Assembly: GCA_021847425.1 (NCBI GenBank)
Contig: JAJZRF010000035.1
Coordinates: 1 to 34,383, forward strand
Origin: Deltaproteobacteria bacterium
Lineage (GTDB): Bacteria > Desulfobacterota > Desulfobulbia > Desulfobulbales > Desulfurivibrionaceae
Length of the DNA: 34,383 nucleotides
Reading direction: 5' to 3'
Under the pieces are notes generated by a model that was not told where the DNA came from, did no database searches, and saw nothing but the letters and a program-made list of their open reading frames with translations. This document shows positions 7,577 to 15,233 of the stretch, in pieces. Numbering within the stretch: the first letter of the stretch is position 1; each line of letters opens with the position of its first letter. The position numbers were made by a program, and so were the translations under genes.

Positions 7577-8761
7577 CGGATTCCGGTTGTAGATATCGGG
7601 CCGGAACTGGACGGTTCCGTCGGGGTCAACCCAGGCGGTCATGTAGACGATATGGACGGCAATGGGCGAGGGGAGGGCGATGGGCTGCGTTTTTTCGCGG
7701 GCGATTGCCGCGGTCAAGGCATCCATGGAACCCAGGGGGGTGCCATGCAGGAGGTAGACGGCAAGGTCCAGAGGCTTGGCAATGCGGATACAGCCGGAGC
7801 TGAAGGTGCGCGCGTCTTTCTTGAACAGCTCCCGGGCCGGGGTGTCGTGCAGGTAGACATCATAGGGGTTGGGAAAGAGGAACTTCACCCGGCCGAGAGC
7901 GTTGTCCGGTCCCGGATCCTGGCGAAGCCGGTAAGGAAAATGCGCGGGGTTGAGGTTTGCCCAGTGGACAGAGGCCGGATTAATCTCCGTAGCGGGTTTC
8001 CAGCCCTGGAATACCCGGAGGTGCAATTGGGCAAGATAACCCGGATTTTTTTTGATCTTCGGGAGCAGATCCTTGATGGCGATGCTGTGCGGCACTTCCC
8101 AGGTAGGATTGAGCACCAGGGAAGAGATCAGCCCATTGAACACCGGGGTTTGCCGGTAGGTTCTGCCGACAATCACGGGCATGGAGAGGACTGGCTTGCC
8201 ATCCTCGAACACCTTGAGGCTGAAGTCGGCGATGTTCACCAGGATATGGCGAGGCTCCAGCTGTTGCGGCAGCGGCTGGCAGAGCTCAAGGCTGGCGGCG
8301 AGTTGCCGGATGCGTTGGTTGATGGGGACGTTGAGCTCGGTCAGGGTTTTCGTTCCGACAGCGCCGTCTGCGCTGAGGCCATGGCGGGTCTGGAACTTCT
8401 GCACTGCCTCCTTGAGGATTTCGTCGAAACGATCCCCCTGGGCAGACGGCGCGGCCAGATCATTGCTGGCCACAAGGCGTTTTCGCAGGATGAGAATGCG
8501 GTCATTGCTGTCGCCTTCGCGCAGGGTAGGGCCGGCGGGAACCTGGGGCCAGCCTCCCTGCGTGGCAAGTTGCCGATACTGGGAAAGGGATTTTTCCAGC
8601 GCAGGGAGCAGGCAGAGTTCCCCCAATGCCGGCTGGGCTTCCGGGGCTGCCATGGCGGGAACAGGAAGCAGGACAACGACCAGCGCGCAACAGAAAAAGC
8701 GGCAAAGGCTCTTCAGGGCAGTGGGCATGGAGGAGGATGCTTTTCCCTGCCGGATTACCAC
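7568..8761 (-). CDS. ldtD: L,D-transpeptidase, YcbB/LdtD type
   Basis: A 397-residue exported murein enzyme that would make 3-3 cross-links in peptidoglycan in the periplasm. An N-terminal hydrophobic stretch (about 17-38) ends in AMAAP and is a signal peptide. A peptidoglycan-binding motif follows at about 110-145 (FQTRHGLSADGAVGTKTL), then the YkuD-type catalytic domain with H305 (YLHDTP) and the catalytic cysteine C324 in SSGCIR. The GTG at 8761 was chosen because AGGAG lies 10 bases upstream and the gene then overlaps mepK by 7 bases; the ATG at 8728 is preceded only by pyrimidines. At 397 residues it is shorter than E. coli LdtD (about 615). Pairing with mepK recalls E. coli ycbB-ycbK. 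Confidence 0.9.
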   Translation of the reverse strand: MVIRQGKASSSMPTALKSLCRFFCCALVVVLLPVPAMAAPEAQPALGELCLLPALEKSLSQYRQLATQGGWPQVPAGPTLREGDSNDRILILRKRLVASNDLAAPSAQGDRFDEILKEAVQKFQTRHGLSADGAVGTKTLTELNVPINQRIRQLAASLELCQPLPQQLEPRHILVNIADFSLKVFEDGKPVLSMPVIVGRTYRQTPVFNGLISSLVLNPTWEVPHSIAIKDLLPKIKKNPGYLAQLHLRVFQGWKPATEINPASVHWANLNPAHFPYRLRQDPGPDNALGRVKFLFPNPYDVYLHDTPARELFKKDARTFSSGCIRIAKPLDLAVYLLHGTPLGSMDALTAAIAREKTQPIALPSPIAVHIVYMTAWVDPDGTVQFRPDIYNRNPPL

Positions 8762-9309
8762 CTGCGGAATGCTCCTGAGTCGATATGGACGAAATCCTCG
8801 CTTGGGTAATAGCCCACCCCGCCAAGGCGGAGCGAGAGGGCGGTACGATGGAGGGCAGGCAGCGGTGTGCCCGGGATGCGGATGTCGATGGCGCGGCCTT
8901 CCATGTGCAGGCTGTGTTTTGCCACCTTGTGGCCCTGGCTGATTAAATAGTTGTTGTATTCCGGCGAGCGGTAGCCGGAGATGACATGGATTTCGTTGTC
9001 GTTGCCCAGCTGGGTATGCACCAGATCGAGAAAATCCAGGGTCTGGGGATCAATGGGGTGCGGCTGATTTGTATAGTGGCAGCGCAACAGCCAGGTCAGC
9101 TCGTTTATGGCCTGGGCATTGTACTGGCCGTTCGGGTCGCGATAGATGGTGTTGATTCTTTCGCCGGTATGGATGTTATACAGGTTCAGCCGGCCCGAGG
9201 GCTGTTTTTCCTTGGGAAGATTGGCCAGCGCCTTTCCGGGGTGGAGAAAGGCAAGGGTTGTCAACAGCGAGGCTTTGAGAAACGAACGTCTGCTGGAGGG
9301 ACGGCGCAT
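8755..9309 (-). CDS. mepK: Murein DD-endopeptidase, MepK/YcbK family
   Basis: A 184-residue DUF882/peptidase M15-fold protein with a twin-arginine signal (SRRSFLKAS, then a hydrophobic stretch ending ALAN), so it should be exported folded by Tat. The catalytic region has SGYRSPEYN (111-119), HSLHMEGRAIDIR with the probable zinc ligands H135 and D142, and H175 in DFVHIDSG. Members cleave peptide cross-links, including 3-3 links made by L,D-transpeptidases, which suits its coupling to ldtD immediately downstream. The ATG at 9309 is preceded by AGGAGA at 8-base spacing; an upstream extension in the same frame has no sense as protein. Confidence 0.88.
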   Translation of the reverse strand: MRRPSSRRSFLKASLLTTLAFLHPGKALANLPKEKQPSGRLNLYNIHTGERINTIYRDPNGQYNAQAINELTWLLRCHYTNQPHPIDPQTLDFLDLVHTQLGNDNEIHVISGYRSPEYNNYLISQGHKVAKHSLHMEGRAIDIRIPGTPLPALHRTALSLRLGGVGYYPSEDFVHIDSGAFRRW

Positions 9310-9471
9310 ACAAAAGTTCTCCTGATTTATTAAGGGGTACGAAGGGGCGGCTTGTGCGGTTGTAGCGGGGGTTGTGGTGCAGGAAGCCGTCACCGGGCTG
9401 CTATTCTAACCGTATTTGCCTGAATGTGCCCATTTTTTTTAACACCCCAGGGCCAGACAAGAGCCGAAGAC

Positions 9472-9493
9472 GAAAAAATGGCTTAGAGAAGCC
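9472..9493 (-). terminator. Intrinsic terminator of the tsdA-bd operon
   Basis: On the minus strand GGCTT-CTCT-AAGCC (9493-9480) is followed by ATTTTTT (to 9473). It lies 10 bases after the TAG of the last subunit gene and is a plain rho-independent terminator. Confidence 0.75.
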
Positions 9494-9503
9494 CCCCTGT
9501 CAT

Positions 9504-11081
9504 CTACCGTTTACCACCCTGATCGCGTTTGGCAAAGACGATCTCGACCAGCCCCCACCGGACCCCTTCGGGGAGGTTGCCGAAGCTGGGCATCAGGGTG
9601 CCGTGGTAGCCGTTGCTGATCACCTCGAACATCTGGCGAGGCGTGAGACTGTAAACTGTAAAGTCGGGCACCGGCGGGCGGTAGTCCCGGGCCTGTTCCG
9701 TGCCCTTGCCGTCCATGCCGTGACACGGGGTGCAGCTCTGCGCATATTCCTGCCCGGCCTGCCTGCGGTCCGGTGCGGAAACGGCAACGGGAACAGGTTC
9801 CTGCTTTCCGAGCAGGTGATGGGTTGCGTTGAGATATTCGGCAAGGGCATCGAGCTTGTTCCGATCCAGGAAGCTGAAGTACGGCATGGCCGAGCCGGGA
9901 ACCCCGTCGGTGAGGATTTTGTGGAGATAGGGCGCGGTGGTCCGCACGGCGGCAAGGTTTTCCGGCCGCACCTCCATGTTTTTCGCCTCCGGGCCGGCGC
10001 CGTCCGCCAGCTCGCCATGGCAGAAGGCGCAGCTGTTCGCATAGATGGTGGCGCCGTTGTCATAGACGACATTGAGTTTTGCCTGATACCGCTCAAGACT
10101 TTCCTGGGCAAAAGCCCCGGTTTCCCGGCTGTGCGCCCGGGTTTTTTCCTGCAGTGACGCCGTGAGCGGCAGGTATGTCCGGTTCTGAATCAGCTGGCGG
10201 CCCAGCAACATCGAGACCAGGATGCACATCATCGCAAAAACGGTGAGGTGCAACGGGAGGGGAACCTCCCCCGTGTTGCCGAGGGTGAACAGGTACCAGA
10301 GAAAAAGGGCCGCGCCTGCCACCCCGGCAAAGAGGGCGAGATTGACCATCATCCCCGGCTTGTCCGGCAGCGAGGCATAGAGCAGGATGCCGAGGACCAT
10401 CTGCAGCAGGGTTCCGGCCACGAGAAGGCGCAGCAGTGATTTCCGGTCCTCCGTATCCTCAACGGCGAAAAAATAATGGAAGGCCGCGCCGAACATCACC
10501 GCACCCCCCAGGACATGCAGATACCGGAACAGCCAGTGAAGAGCCAACGGCCCGTTCAGCCGGTATCCTTGCCCGATAATGGCGATCCAGCCGGAGGGAT
10601 GCTCGGAAGCCGTCAGAATCAGGACGAAGATGCCCGGGACCGCCAACAGGGTGAGCAGGCCGATAGTCCCCAGAATCAGCGGGACAAGGCGGTTGCGGTC
10701 AAGGAAATGGGCCAGCAGGTCGAAGGCGAGAAAGGCCACGATGAGCAGGACAATGATGGCCAGCCAGTACGGGGCAAAGAGCGTGACACTGGTGAAGAAG
10801 GGAATGGTAAAGGCAACCTGGATCAGGAGCAAGGGGGCAACGCCCAAGACCACGGCAAGGCTTTTGTGGCTCATGAAGGCCTTGGCGATCCGGCCCGCCA
10901 GGCCAACGGCCTGGGGCTTGGTGCCCCAATGGCCGATCAGCAGGTAGGAGAAAGCAAGGATGGCCGTGCCGAGGGTAAACAGGGCAAAGAGCAGGTGCAG
11001 GGTGAAGGAGACAAAAAGAAGGCCCTGCAGCCATGGATCTGGCAAGGGTTTTTGCAGCAGGAGGTCAAAAAGGTTATTCAT
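9504..11081 (-). CDS. Cytochrome bd-like (CydA') subunit with two c-type heme domains
   Basis: A 525-residue inner-membrane protein with about eight or nine hydrophobic helices (to about residue 310), then two cytochrome c domains. Helix 1 reads TLHLLFALFTLGTA, which aligns by eye with MYHFLFVPLTLGMA of E. coli CydA, placing H29 on the heme ligand H19. RYLHVLGGAVMFGAAF resembles the region around CydA H186. Heme sites are CAFCH (351-355, possible Met ligand M399) and CTPCH (450-454, M497). The quinol-site motif GRQPW is absent. The ATG at 11081 has GGAGGG upstream and overlaps the preceding gene by 8 bases, so the subunits are coupled. Likely a CydA paralogue acting as the second subunit of a c-type-heme member of the bd superfamily. 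Oxygen reduction is inferred. Confidence 0.8.
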   Translation of the reverse strand: MNNLFDLLLQKPLPDPWLQGLLFVSFTLHLLFALFTLGTAILAFSYLLIGHWGTKPQAVGLAGRIAKAFMSHKSLAVVLGVAPLLLIQVAFTIPFFTSVTLFAPYWLAIIVLLIVAFLAFDLLAHFLDRNRLVPLILGTIGLLTLLAVPGIFVLILTASEHPSGWIAIIGQGYRLNGPLALHWLFRYLHVLGGAVMFGAAFHYFFAVEDTEDRKSLLRLLVAGTLLQMVLGILLYASLPDKPGMMVNLALFAGVAGAALFLWYLFTLGNTGEVPLPLHLTVFAMMCILVSMLLGRQLIQNRTYLPLTASLQEKTRAHSRETGAFAQESLERYQAKLNVVYDNGATIYANSCAFCHGELADGAGPEAKNMEVRPENLAAVRTTAPYLHKILTDGVPGSAMPYFSFLDRNKLDALAEYLNATHHLLGKQEPVPVAVSAPDRRQAGQEYAQSCTPCHGMDGKGTEQARDYRPPVPDFTVYSLTPRQMFEVISNGYHGTLMPSFGNLPEGVRWGLVEIVFAKRDQGGKR

Positions 11082-12441
11082 GTGCCGACCCTCCGTTGAG
11101 CGGGGTAAAGCGAGAGGGGGCGCCAAGTTTGATTGTGCCGTCCGCCAGGTGGAAGAGGAAGTCGGCCATGGTCCGCCGCTCCTGGTCAGTGCCTGAAAAA
11201 GGGGGCATGAAGGGCACCATTTCCTGGGTGTGCCCGAGGATGACGTAGATGCCGTCCGCTGTTCGGCCCTGCACCCGGGCAACGATATCGTTGATCCCGC
11301 CGACGGTGTGGCAGGCGGAACAGTTTTGGGCAAAGAGATAGGCGCCCTGGCCCACCGGATCGCCCTGCCTGGCGGTGGCGTTATACCAGGAGGAGCTGGG
11401 GAGCATGCCTTTCCTGGCAAAGAGGGGCGTTTCTTCAAGGAGCACCTGATTGGCATACATATAGCCGGGCATCAGATACGGGCCGCGGATAAACTCCCGC
11501 ACCCGCTCAAACTGGGCCACGAAAAGAACGGCGACAATAATCGTCGGAACCACAAGGATCCGGACGGAGGTGACGGATTTGCGCAGGGCCGCAAGCCAGA
11601 AAAGCAGCAGAAAAACCGCGCCGCCGATGGTGATCCCCCAAAACAGCTCGGGCTGCTGGGAAAAGCGGGAAGTCATGACCGCATAGAGCGAATGGGTCTT
11701 GAATGCGGAAGGGACCACCTCGAAATACCAGACACCGCTGAGAAGTGTGATTGTAAGGCTGAAAAGGGCAAGTTTAGCGAAAAAAGCAAGACCCTCCTTG
11801 CGAAAATCCGGCGCGCGTCTGGTAAAAACAAGGTAACCGACGGAAAAGAGGGTTCCCAGGGAATAGGCGATGCCGAGGCGCAGGACAAGCTGCGGCAGGT
11901 AGCTGACATTGAAGAAGGCAGACCAGAGGCTCTTGTCCCATGGCCAGCCGTCCGGGGTGAGCATGAAGCCGAGAATGCCGGTGATCAGCAGAGCCGAGCA
12001 GAGGGCCGCCGCCACATAGCCGAGGCCGAGCCGGAGGTGGTGTTTTTTCCTCTCCCCGGTCCAGCTCTGCCAGGTGTAGTAGTAAATAAGGACGATGACC
12101 ACCTCGGCGGTGAAAACACCCCATTCAATAAACCAGGGCCAGAAAAAAACCCTGAGCAGCGAGCCGATCCCGCGCGGCGCCAGAGCGCTGGTGATGAGCC
12201 AGATGCCGACTCCGGTTACGGCGCCGACGCTGGTGGTCAAAAAAACGATAACCCGGAGAAAATCCCTGGCAAAGCATTCCCAGTCCCGGGATGCCCGGCG
12301 CTGCCCGAGATATTCACTGGCCACCACCATGGAAACCGCGCCGATGGCCAGGCCGTGGCTGATGACGACATGCAGCACGGCATCAAGCGCAATGGTCATG
12401 CCGTTGCCCAGGTAGGGAACCTGAAAGATTGGAAACTCCAT
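11074..12441 (-). CDS. Cytochrome bd-like subunit I (CydA family) with C-terminal cytochrome c domain
   Basis: A 455-residue inner-membrane protein with about nine hydrophobic helices and a C-terminal monoheme cytochrome c domain. Helix 1 contains LHVVISHGLAIG; H24 aligns with the heme ligand H19 of E. coli CydA. FIEWGVFTAEVV keeps two glutamates in the helix that holds E99 and E107 in CydA. The stretch aligned with H186 (LPQLVLRLGIAYSLG) has no histidine, and GRQPW is absent. After the last helix comes GPYLMPGYMY, then CSACH (374-378) with Met candidates M408 and M412. AAGGAG precedes the ATG. The layout fits the cytochrome-c-containing (OR-C) families of the bd superfamily. It lies 15 bases after tsdA and overlaps the next subunit. 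Confidence 0.85.
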   Translation of the reverse strand: MEFPIFQVPYLGNGMTIALDAVLHVVISHGLAIGAVSMVVASEYLGQRRASRDWECFARDFLRVIVFLTTSVGAVTGVGIWLITSALAPRGIGSLLRVFFWPWFIEWGVFTAEVVIVLIYYYTWQSWTGERKKHHLRLGLGYVAAALCSALLITGILGFMLTPDGWPWDKSLWSAFFNVSYLPQLVLRLGIAYSLGTLFSVGYLVFTRRAPDFRKEGLAFFAKLALFSLTITLLSGVWYFEVVPSAFKTHSLYAVMTSRFSQQPELFWGITIGGAVFLLLFWLAALRKSVTSVRILVVPTIIVAVLFVAQFERVREFIRGPYLMPGYMYANQVLLEETPLFARKGMLPSSSWYNATARQGDPVGQGAYLFAQNCSACHTVGGINDIVARVQGRTADGIYVILGHTQEMVPFMPPFSGTDQERRTMADFLFHLADGTIKLGAPSRFTPLNGGSAHE

Positions 12442-12456
12442 GCTCTGCGCTCCTTG

Positions 12457-13326
12457 TTATTGCTTGTTGCTGAAATGCGGCCGGGGCTGGGCGGCAACAT
12501 ATTCCGCCACGTCAAGGGCATCCTCCACGGAAAGATCCGGGTTGCCCAGCGGCATGTTGGCGTGGGCAAAGGCCGCAAGGTTTGCCGGCTTATGCATGCC
12601 TGCCCCATCGTTGAAGGAGGTGTCGCCCCACACAGCAGGAGCCGCGCTGGTGCCTTCGCCGTTCTTCCCGTGGCAGACACCGCATTTGGCGTCAAAGACC
12701 TGCCCGCCCTTACCCTTGTCCGGGGCATGGGTAGTCTTGAGATGCGGCAGGCCCAGCCAGGGTATTTCCGCGTACACCGGCAAGCCCTTCGATATCCACT
12801 GGTAGTAAGTGACAATGGCGGTCATTTCCTTGCTTTCTTCAGGCAAGGGGCGGCCGTTCATGCTTCTTTTGAAGCAGTCATTGGTGCGGGTTACCAGGTC
12901 AACGGCATAATCCTGCCGTTTGCGGTATTGGGGATAGGAGGCCCCCACCCCCACCAGCGACAGGCCGCCGTTTTTCCCGCCCTGGGTGAGACCGGCCTTG
13001 AAGTGGCAATTGGTGCAGGAGAGCTTGTTGCCCACATACTGGGAGGCGTATTTGCCGGTCTCCGTCATGATGTTGGCGCCGAGCAGCACCGCTTCCCTGA
13101 TGGACGCCGGGGCATCCTGGGGCGATGGGGGGGCGTAGGTGACCGCCGCTGTCGTCGCCGGTTGGGGGGCGGCCGACGGAAGGACGGTTTTTTGCGGCCC
13201 CGGTATCGAGTCTCCCCCGCCGCCGGCGAGATTGATGAACCTGCTGAAAAAGAGCGACAGGCCGGCGCCGACAATGGTGATGGCGACGGTGGTGACCAGA
13301 ACAAATGTCAGTTTGTTATTTTTCAT
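12457..13326 (-). CDS. tsdA: Diheme thiosulfate dehydrogenase, TsdA type
   Basis: A 289-residue periplasmic diheme cytochrome with an N-terminal membrane anchor or signal (about 6-28) and a Pro/Ala-rich linker. Heme 1 site is CTNCH (104-108); C151 lies 43 residues after H108 in DCFKRSMNG, the same spacing as the axial His53/Cys96 pair described for Allochromatium TsdA. Heme 2 site is CGVCH (215-219) with NMPLG (N257, M258), suggesting His/Met ligation as in the Campylobacter enzyme. TsdA joins two thiosulfates to tetrathionate and releases two electrons; some members run in reverse. It is first in an operon with two heme-c bd-like subunits, which are the evident electron acceptor. AGGTGAAAG precedes the ATG. 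SoxA-like function is less likely. Confidence 0.85.
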   Translation of the reverse strand: MKNNKLTFVLVTTVAITIVGAGLSLFFSRFINLAGGGGDSIPGPQKTVLPSAAPQPATTAAVTYAPPSPQDAPASIREAVLLGANIMTETGKYASQYVGNKLSCTNCHFKAGLTQGGKNGGLSLVGVGASYPQYRKRQDYAVDLVTRTNDCFKRSMNGRPLPEESKEMTAIVTYYQWISKGLPVYAEIPWLGLPHLKTTHAPDKGKGGQVFDAKCGVCHGKNGEGTSAAPAVWGDTSFNDGAGMHKPANLAAFAHANMPLGNPDLSVEDALDVAEYVAAQPRPHFSNKQ

Positions 13327-13792
13327 TTTCTTTCACCTGCTCATGACGGAGGGATGGAGTGAGGATGTCTGCGCGTGTAGTGCCAATCGGAGCCTTCGTA
13401 ACCCGCCGGTGTCCGTAGAGGCGGTTGTCAACTGAAGTGAAGCGGAGGATGCATCCGTTTATCTCTTGGCCGGAGACTGCAAGACGGGAAGTCGTGGGCC
13501 ATCTATGACCGCCTTTCCCGGTCTGTAAGTGCAGGCTGCAATGTGTTATACTAAAAATAATTCCCATTGCCAAGGTTGTAACCCGCGAGGGGTAGCGGCA
13601 CGGGGTTATCGGGGGACGTTCCGTCTGCCTATCTCGGCGCAAGGCTGGACATCAGGGCCGCCAGAACAAAAACTGTCTTGCTGCTTTCTGGTGTTGCCAT
13701 GGCGGCTTTTTCCGTTTACTTCTTTACAAGTCAAATGATAATTGAATATGAACCGATGCAAAATCGTAAATTACAGGGCCATGCCCTGAAAA
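13327..13792. other. Intergenic region with a decayed reading frame and possible promoter
   Basis: These 466 bases separate divergent tsdA and the ClC gene. On the + strand one frame runs from about 13343 to 13738 broken by only two stops (13433-13435 and 13619-13621 lies outside; the second break is TAA at 13526-13528), which looks like a relic of a coding or mobile sequence, though no family was recognised. An extended -10 (TGTTATACT, 13544-13552) on the + strand could drive the ClC gene. No clear tsdA promoter was found. Confidence 0.4.
13544..13552 (+). promoter_or_regulatory. Possible extended -10 promoter upstream of the ClC gene
   Basis: TG-T-TATACT matches the extended -10 consensus (TGnTATAAT) at all but one position. 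No good -35 lies 17 bases upstream, which is tolerated by extended -10 promoters. The leader to the ClC start would be about 230 bases. Confidence 0.35.
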
Positions 13793-15124
13793 ATGGGGGA
13801 TCAGTTCTTGAGGGCTCGCGATCTTTTGCAGTCTGCTTACAGCGACCGTAACCGGCAATTGCTGCAGTTGCTTACCCTGGCCGCCGTGGTGGGCGTGTGC
13901 GGCGCCTTTGCGGTGCTTGCCTTCCGCTGGCTTCTGGTTTTCGCCGAAACAGGTCTTTACGGCTCGAAGCTTGGGCTGGTGGCAGACGCCAGCGGGCTTC
14001 CGCCTTTGCTGCGCACCCTTTCCCCTGCCGCAGGCGGACTCCTGGCAGGGCTGATCCTGGAATATCTTGTGGAGAGAAGGAAGGGCAAGGGTGGCGCCGA
14101 CTACATGGAAGCAATATTTGCCGGGGGTGAAATGCCTGTTGCCGGTTCGCTTTTAAAGTCGTCCGCCTCGGCTACCTCGGTGGTTTCCGGCGGCTCCATA
14201 GGCCGAGAAGGATCAATGGTACAGCTTGCCGCACTTACGGGATCCGTCATTTCCAATTGGCTTCGGCTGCCTCCCGATAGACGCCAGGTTCTGATCGCGT
14301 GCGGCGCCGCCGCAGGTGTCGCCGGCGCTTACAATACGCCCATCGCCGGGTCGCTCTTTGTCGCGGAGATCGTGCTCGGAAGCATCACCGTGAGCAATCT
14401 GGCCCAGCTTCTCCTGGCTTCCGCGATCGCTGACCTGGTAGTGCGCCAGATTACGCATGTCGGGCCGATTTATGCGACAAACCCTGGCGTGCTTTCCACG
14501 GCGCCGGAATTAATCCTTGTCGTCCTCCTTGGGGCCGGCATAGGAGTGCTCGGGGCTTTCTTTGTCGGTCTTCTGGGTCGCACACATGCCATGTTTCGAT
14601 CCTTGCCCATGCCGCTTTGGGTGAAAATGGCGGCGGCGGGCCTCATTGTGGGCGCGCTTTCGACTGTACGCCCGGAGGTCTGGGGCAACGGCTATTCCGT
14701 GATCAACTCACTGCTCCACACCCCCCACGCCTGGGAGGTGGTGCTCCTTATCTTTCTCCTGAAGACGACCGCAACCATTCTCACCACTGGTTCAGGCGCG
14801 GTGGGAGGCGTGTTTACGCCGACGCTTTTTATCGGTGCGGCACTTGGGAGCCTTGGCGGCGGCGGGATTCACCTGATTCTGCCAAATGCCTCGGAAAATG
14901 CCTATGCGCTTGTCGGCATGGGCGCCTTCCTTGCGGCTGTTACCCACGCCCCGCTTACGGCAGTGGTGATGGTGAGCGAAATGACCTTTGGTTTTACGCT
15001 GGTGCCGGCACTTACCCTTGGGTGCCTAAGCGGTTATTACATCTCTTCGTTGCTCCATCCAACCTCGGTCTACGCCCACGCCAAACCGCCGACACATCCG
15101 ACAGAGCATCTTGAGTTCGGATAG
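13793..15124 (+). CDS. ClC-family chloride (anion) transporter
   Basis: A 443-residue polytopic ClC protein. It has the gating glutamate E139 in GREGS (137-141), usually GREGP, and GGVFTP (338-343), the anion-coordinating GxFxP motif. The first motif GSGIP is not evident; the aligned region reads KGGADYMEAI. In LFVAEIVLG the position of the internal proton glutamate of E. coli ClC (E203) is isoleucine, so coupling to protons may be altered and channel-like behaviour is possible. There is no CBS domain. The ATG at 13793 lacks a good Shine-Dalgarno, so the start is moderately uncertain. Its position between two sulfur-oxidation clusters may be chance or may relate to charge or anion balance. 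Confidence 0.88.
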   Translation: MGDQFLRARDLLQSAYSDRNRQLLQLLTLAAVVGVCGAFAVLAFRWLLVFAETGLYGSKLGLVADASGLPPLLRTLSPAAGGLLAGLILEYLVERRKGKGGADYMEAIFAGGEMPVAGSLLKSSASATSVVSGGSIGREGSMVQLAALTGSVISNWLRLPPDRRQVLIACGAAAGVAGAYNTPIAGSLFVAEIVLGSITVSNLAQLLLASAIADLVVRQITHVGPIYATNPGVLSTAPELILVVLLGAGIGVLGAFFVGLLGRTHAMFRSLPMPLWVKMAAAGLIVGALSTVRPEVWGNGYSVINSLLHTPHAWEVVLLIFLLKTTATILTTGSGAVGGVFTPTLFIGAALGSLGGGGIHLILPNASENAYALVGMGAFLAAVTHAPLTAVVMVSEMTFGFTLVPALTLGCLSGYYISSLLHPTSVYAHAKPPTHPTEHLEFG

Positions 15125-15233
15125 CCTCAGGGATAGTGTGGGCGGCGGCCTCACGGTCGTTGGCTAAAAAATACGATAATCTGGTAGGATAGCGACTTAA
15201 TAAGCAATCTCAAATTACCAAGGTCGTCCCCAA

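Noticed and set aside
7553..8809. A + strand open frame of about 418 codons
   Set aside because: Antisense to ldtD, which has an intact catalytic motif and signal peptide; no ribosome site or domain.
9504..11456. Reading the second bd-like subunit as a 650-residue protein
   Set aside because: The extra 125 N-terminal codons overlap the preceding gene and are not protein-like; the ATG at 11081 has a good ribosome site and begins at the expected first helix.
11230..13362. A long + strand open frame of about 710 codons
   Set aside because: It lies antisense to the bd-like subunit and tsdA genes, whose motifs are clear; its translation is charged, low-complexity and without family features. It is a GC-bias shadow.
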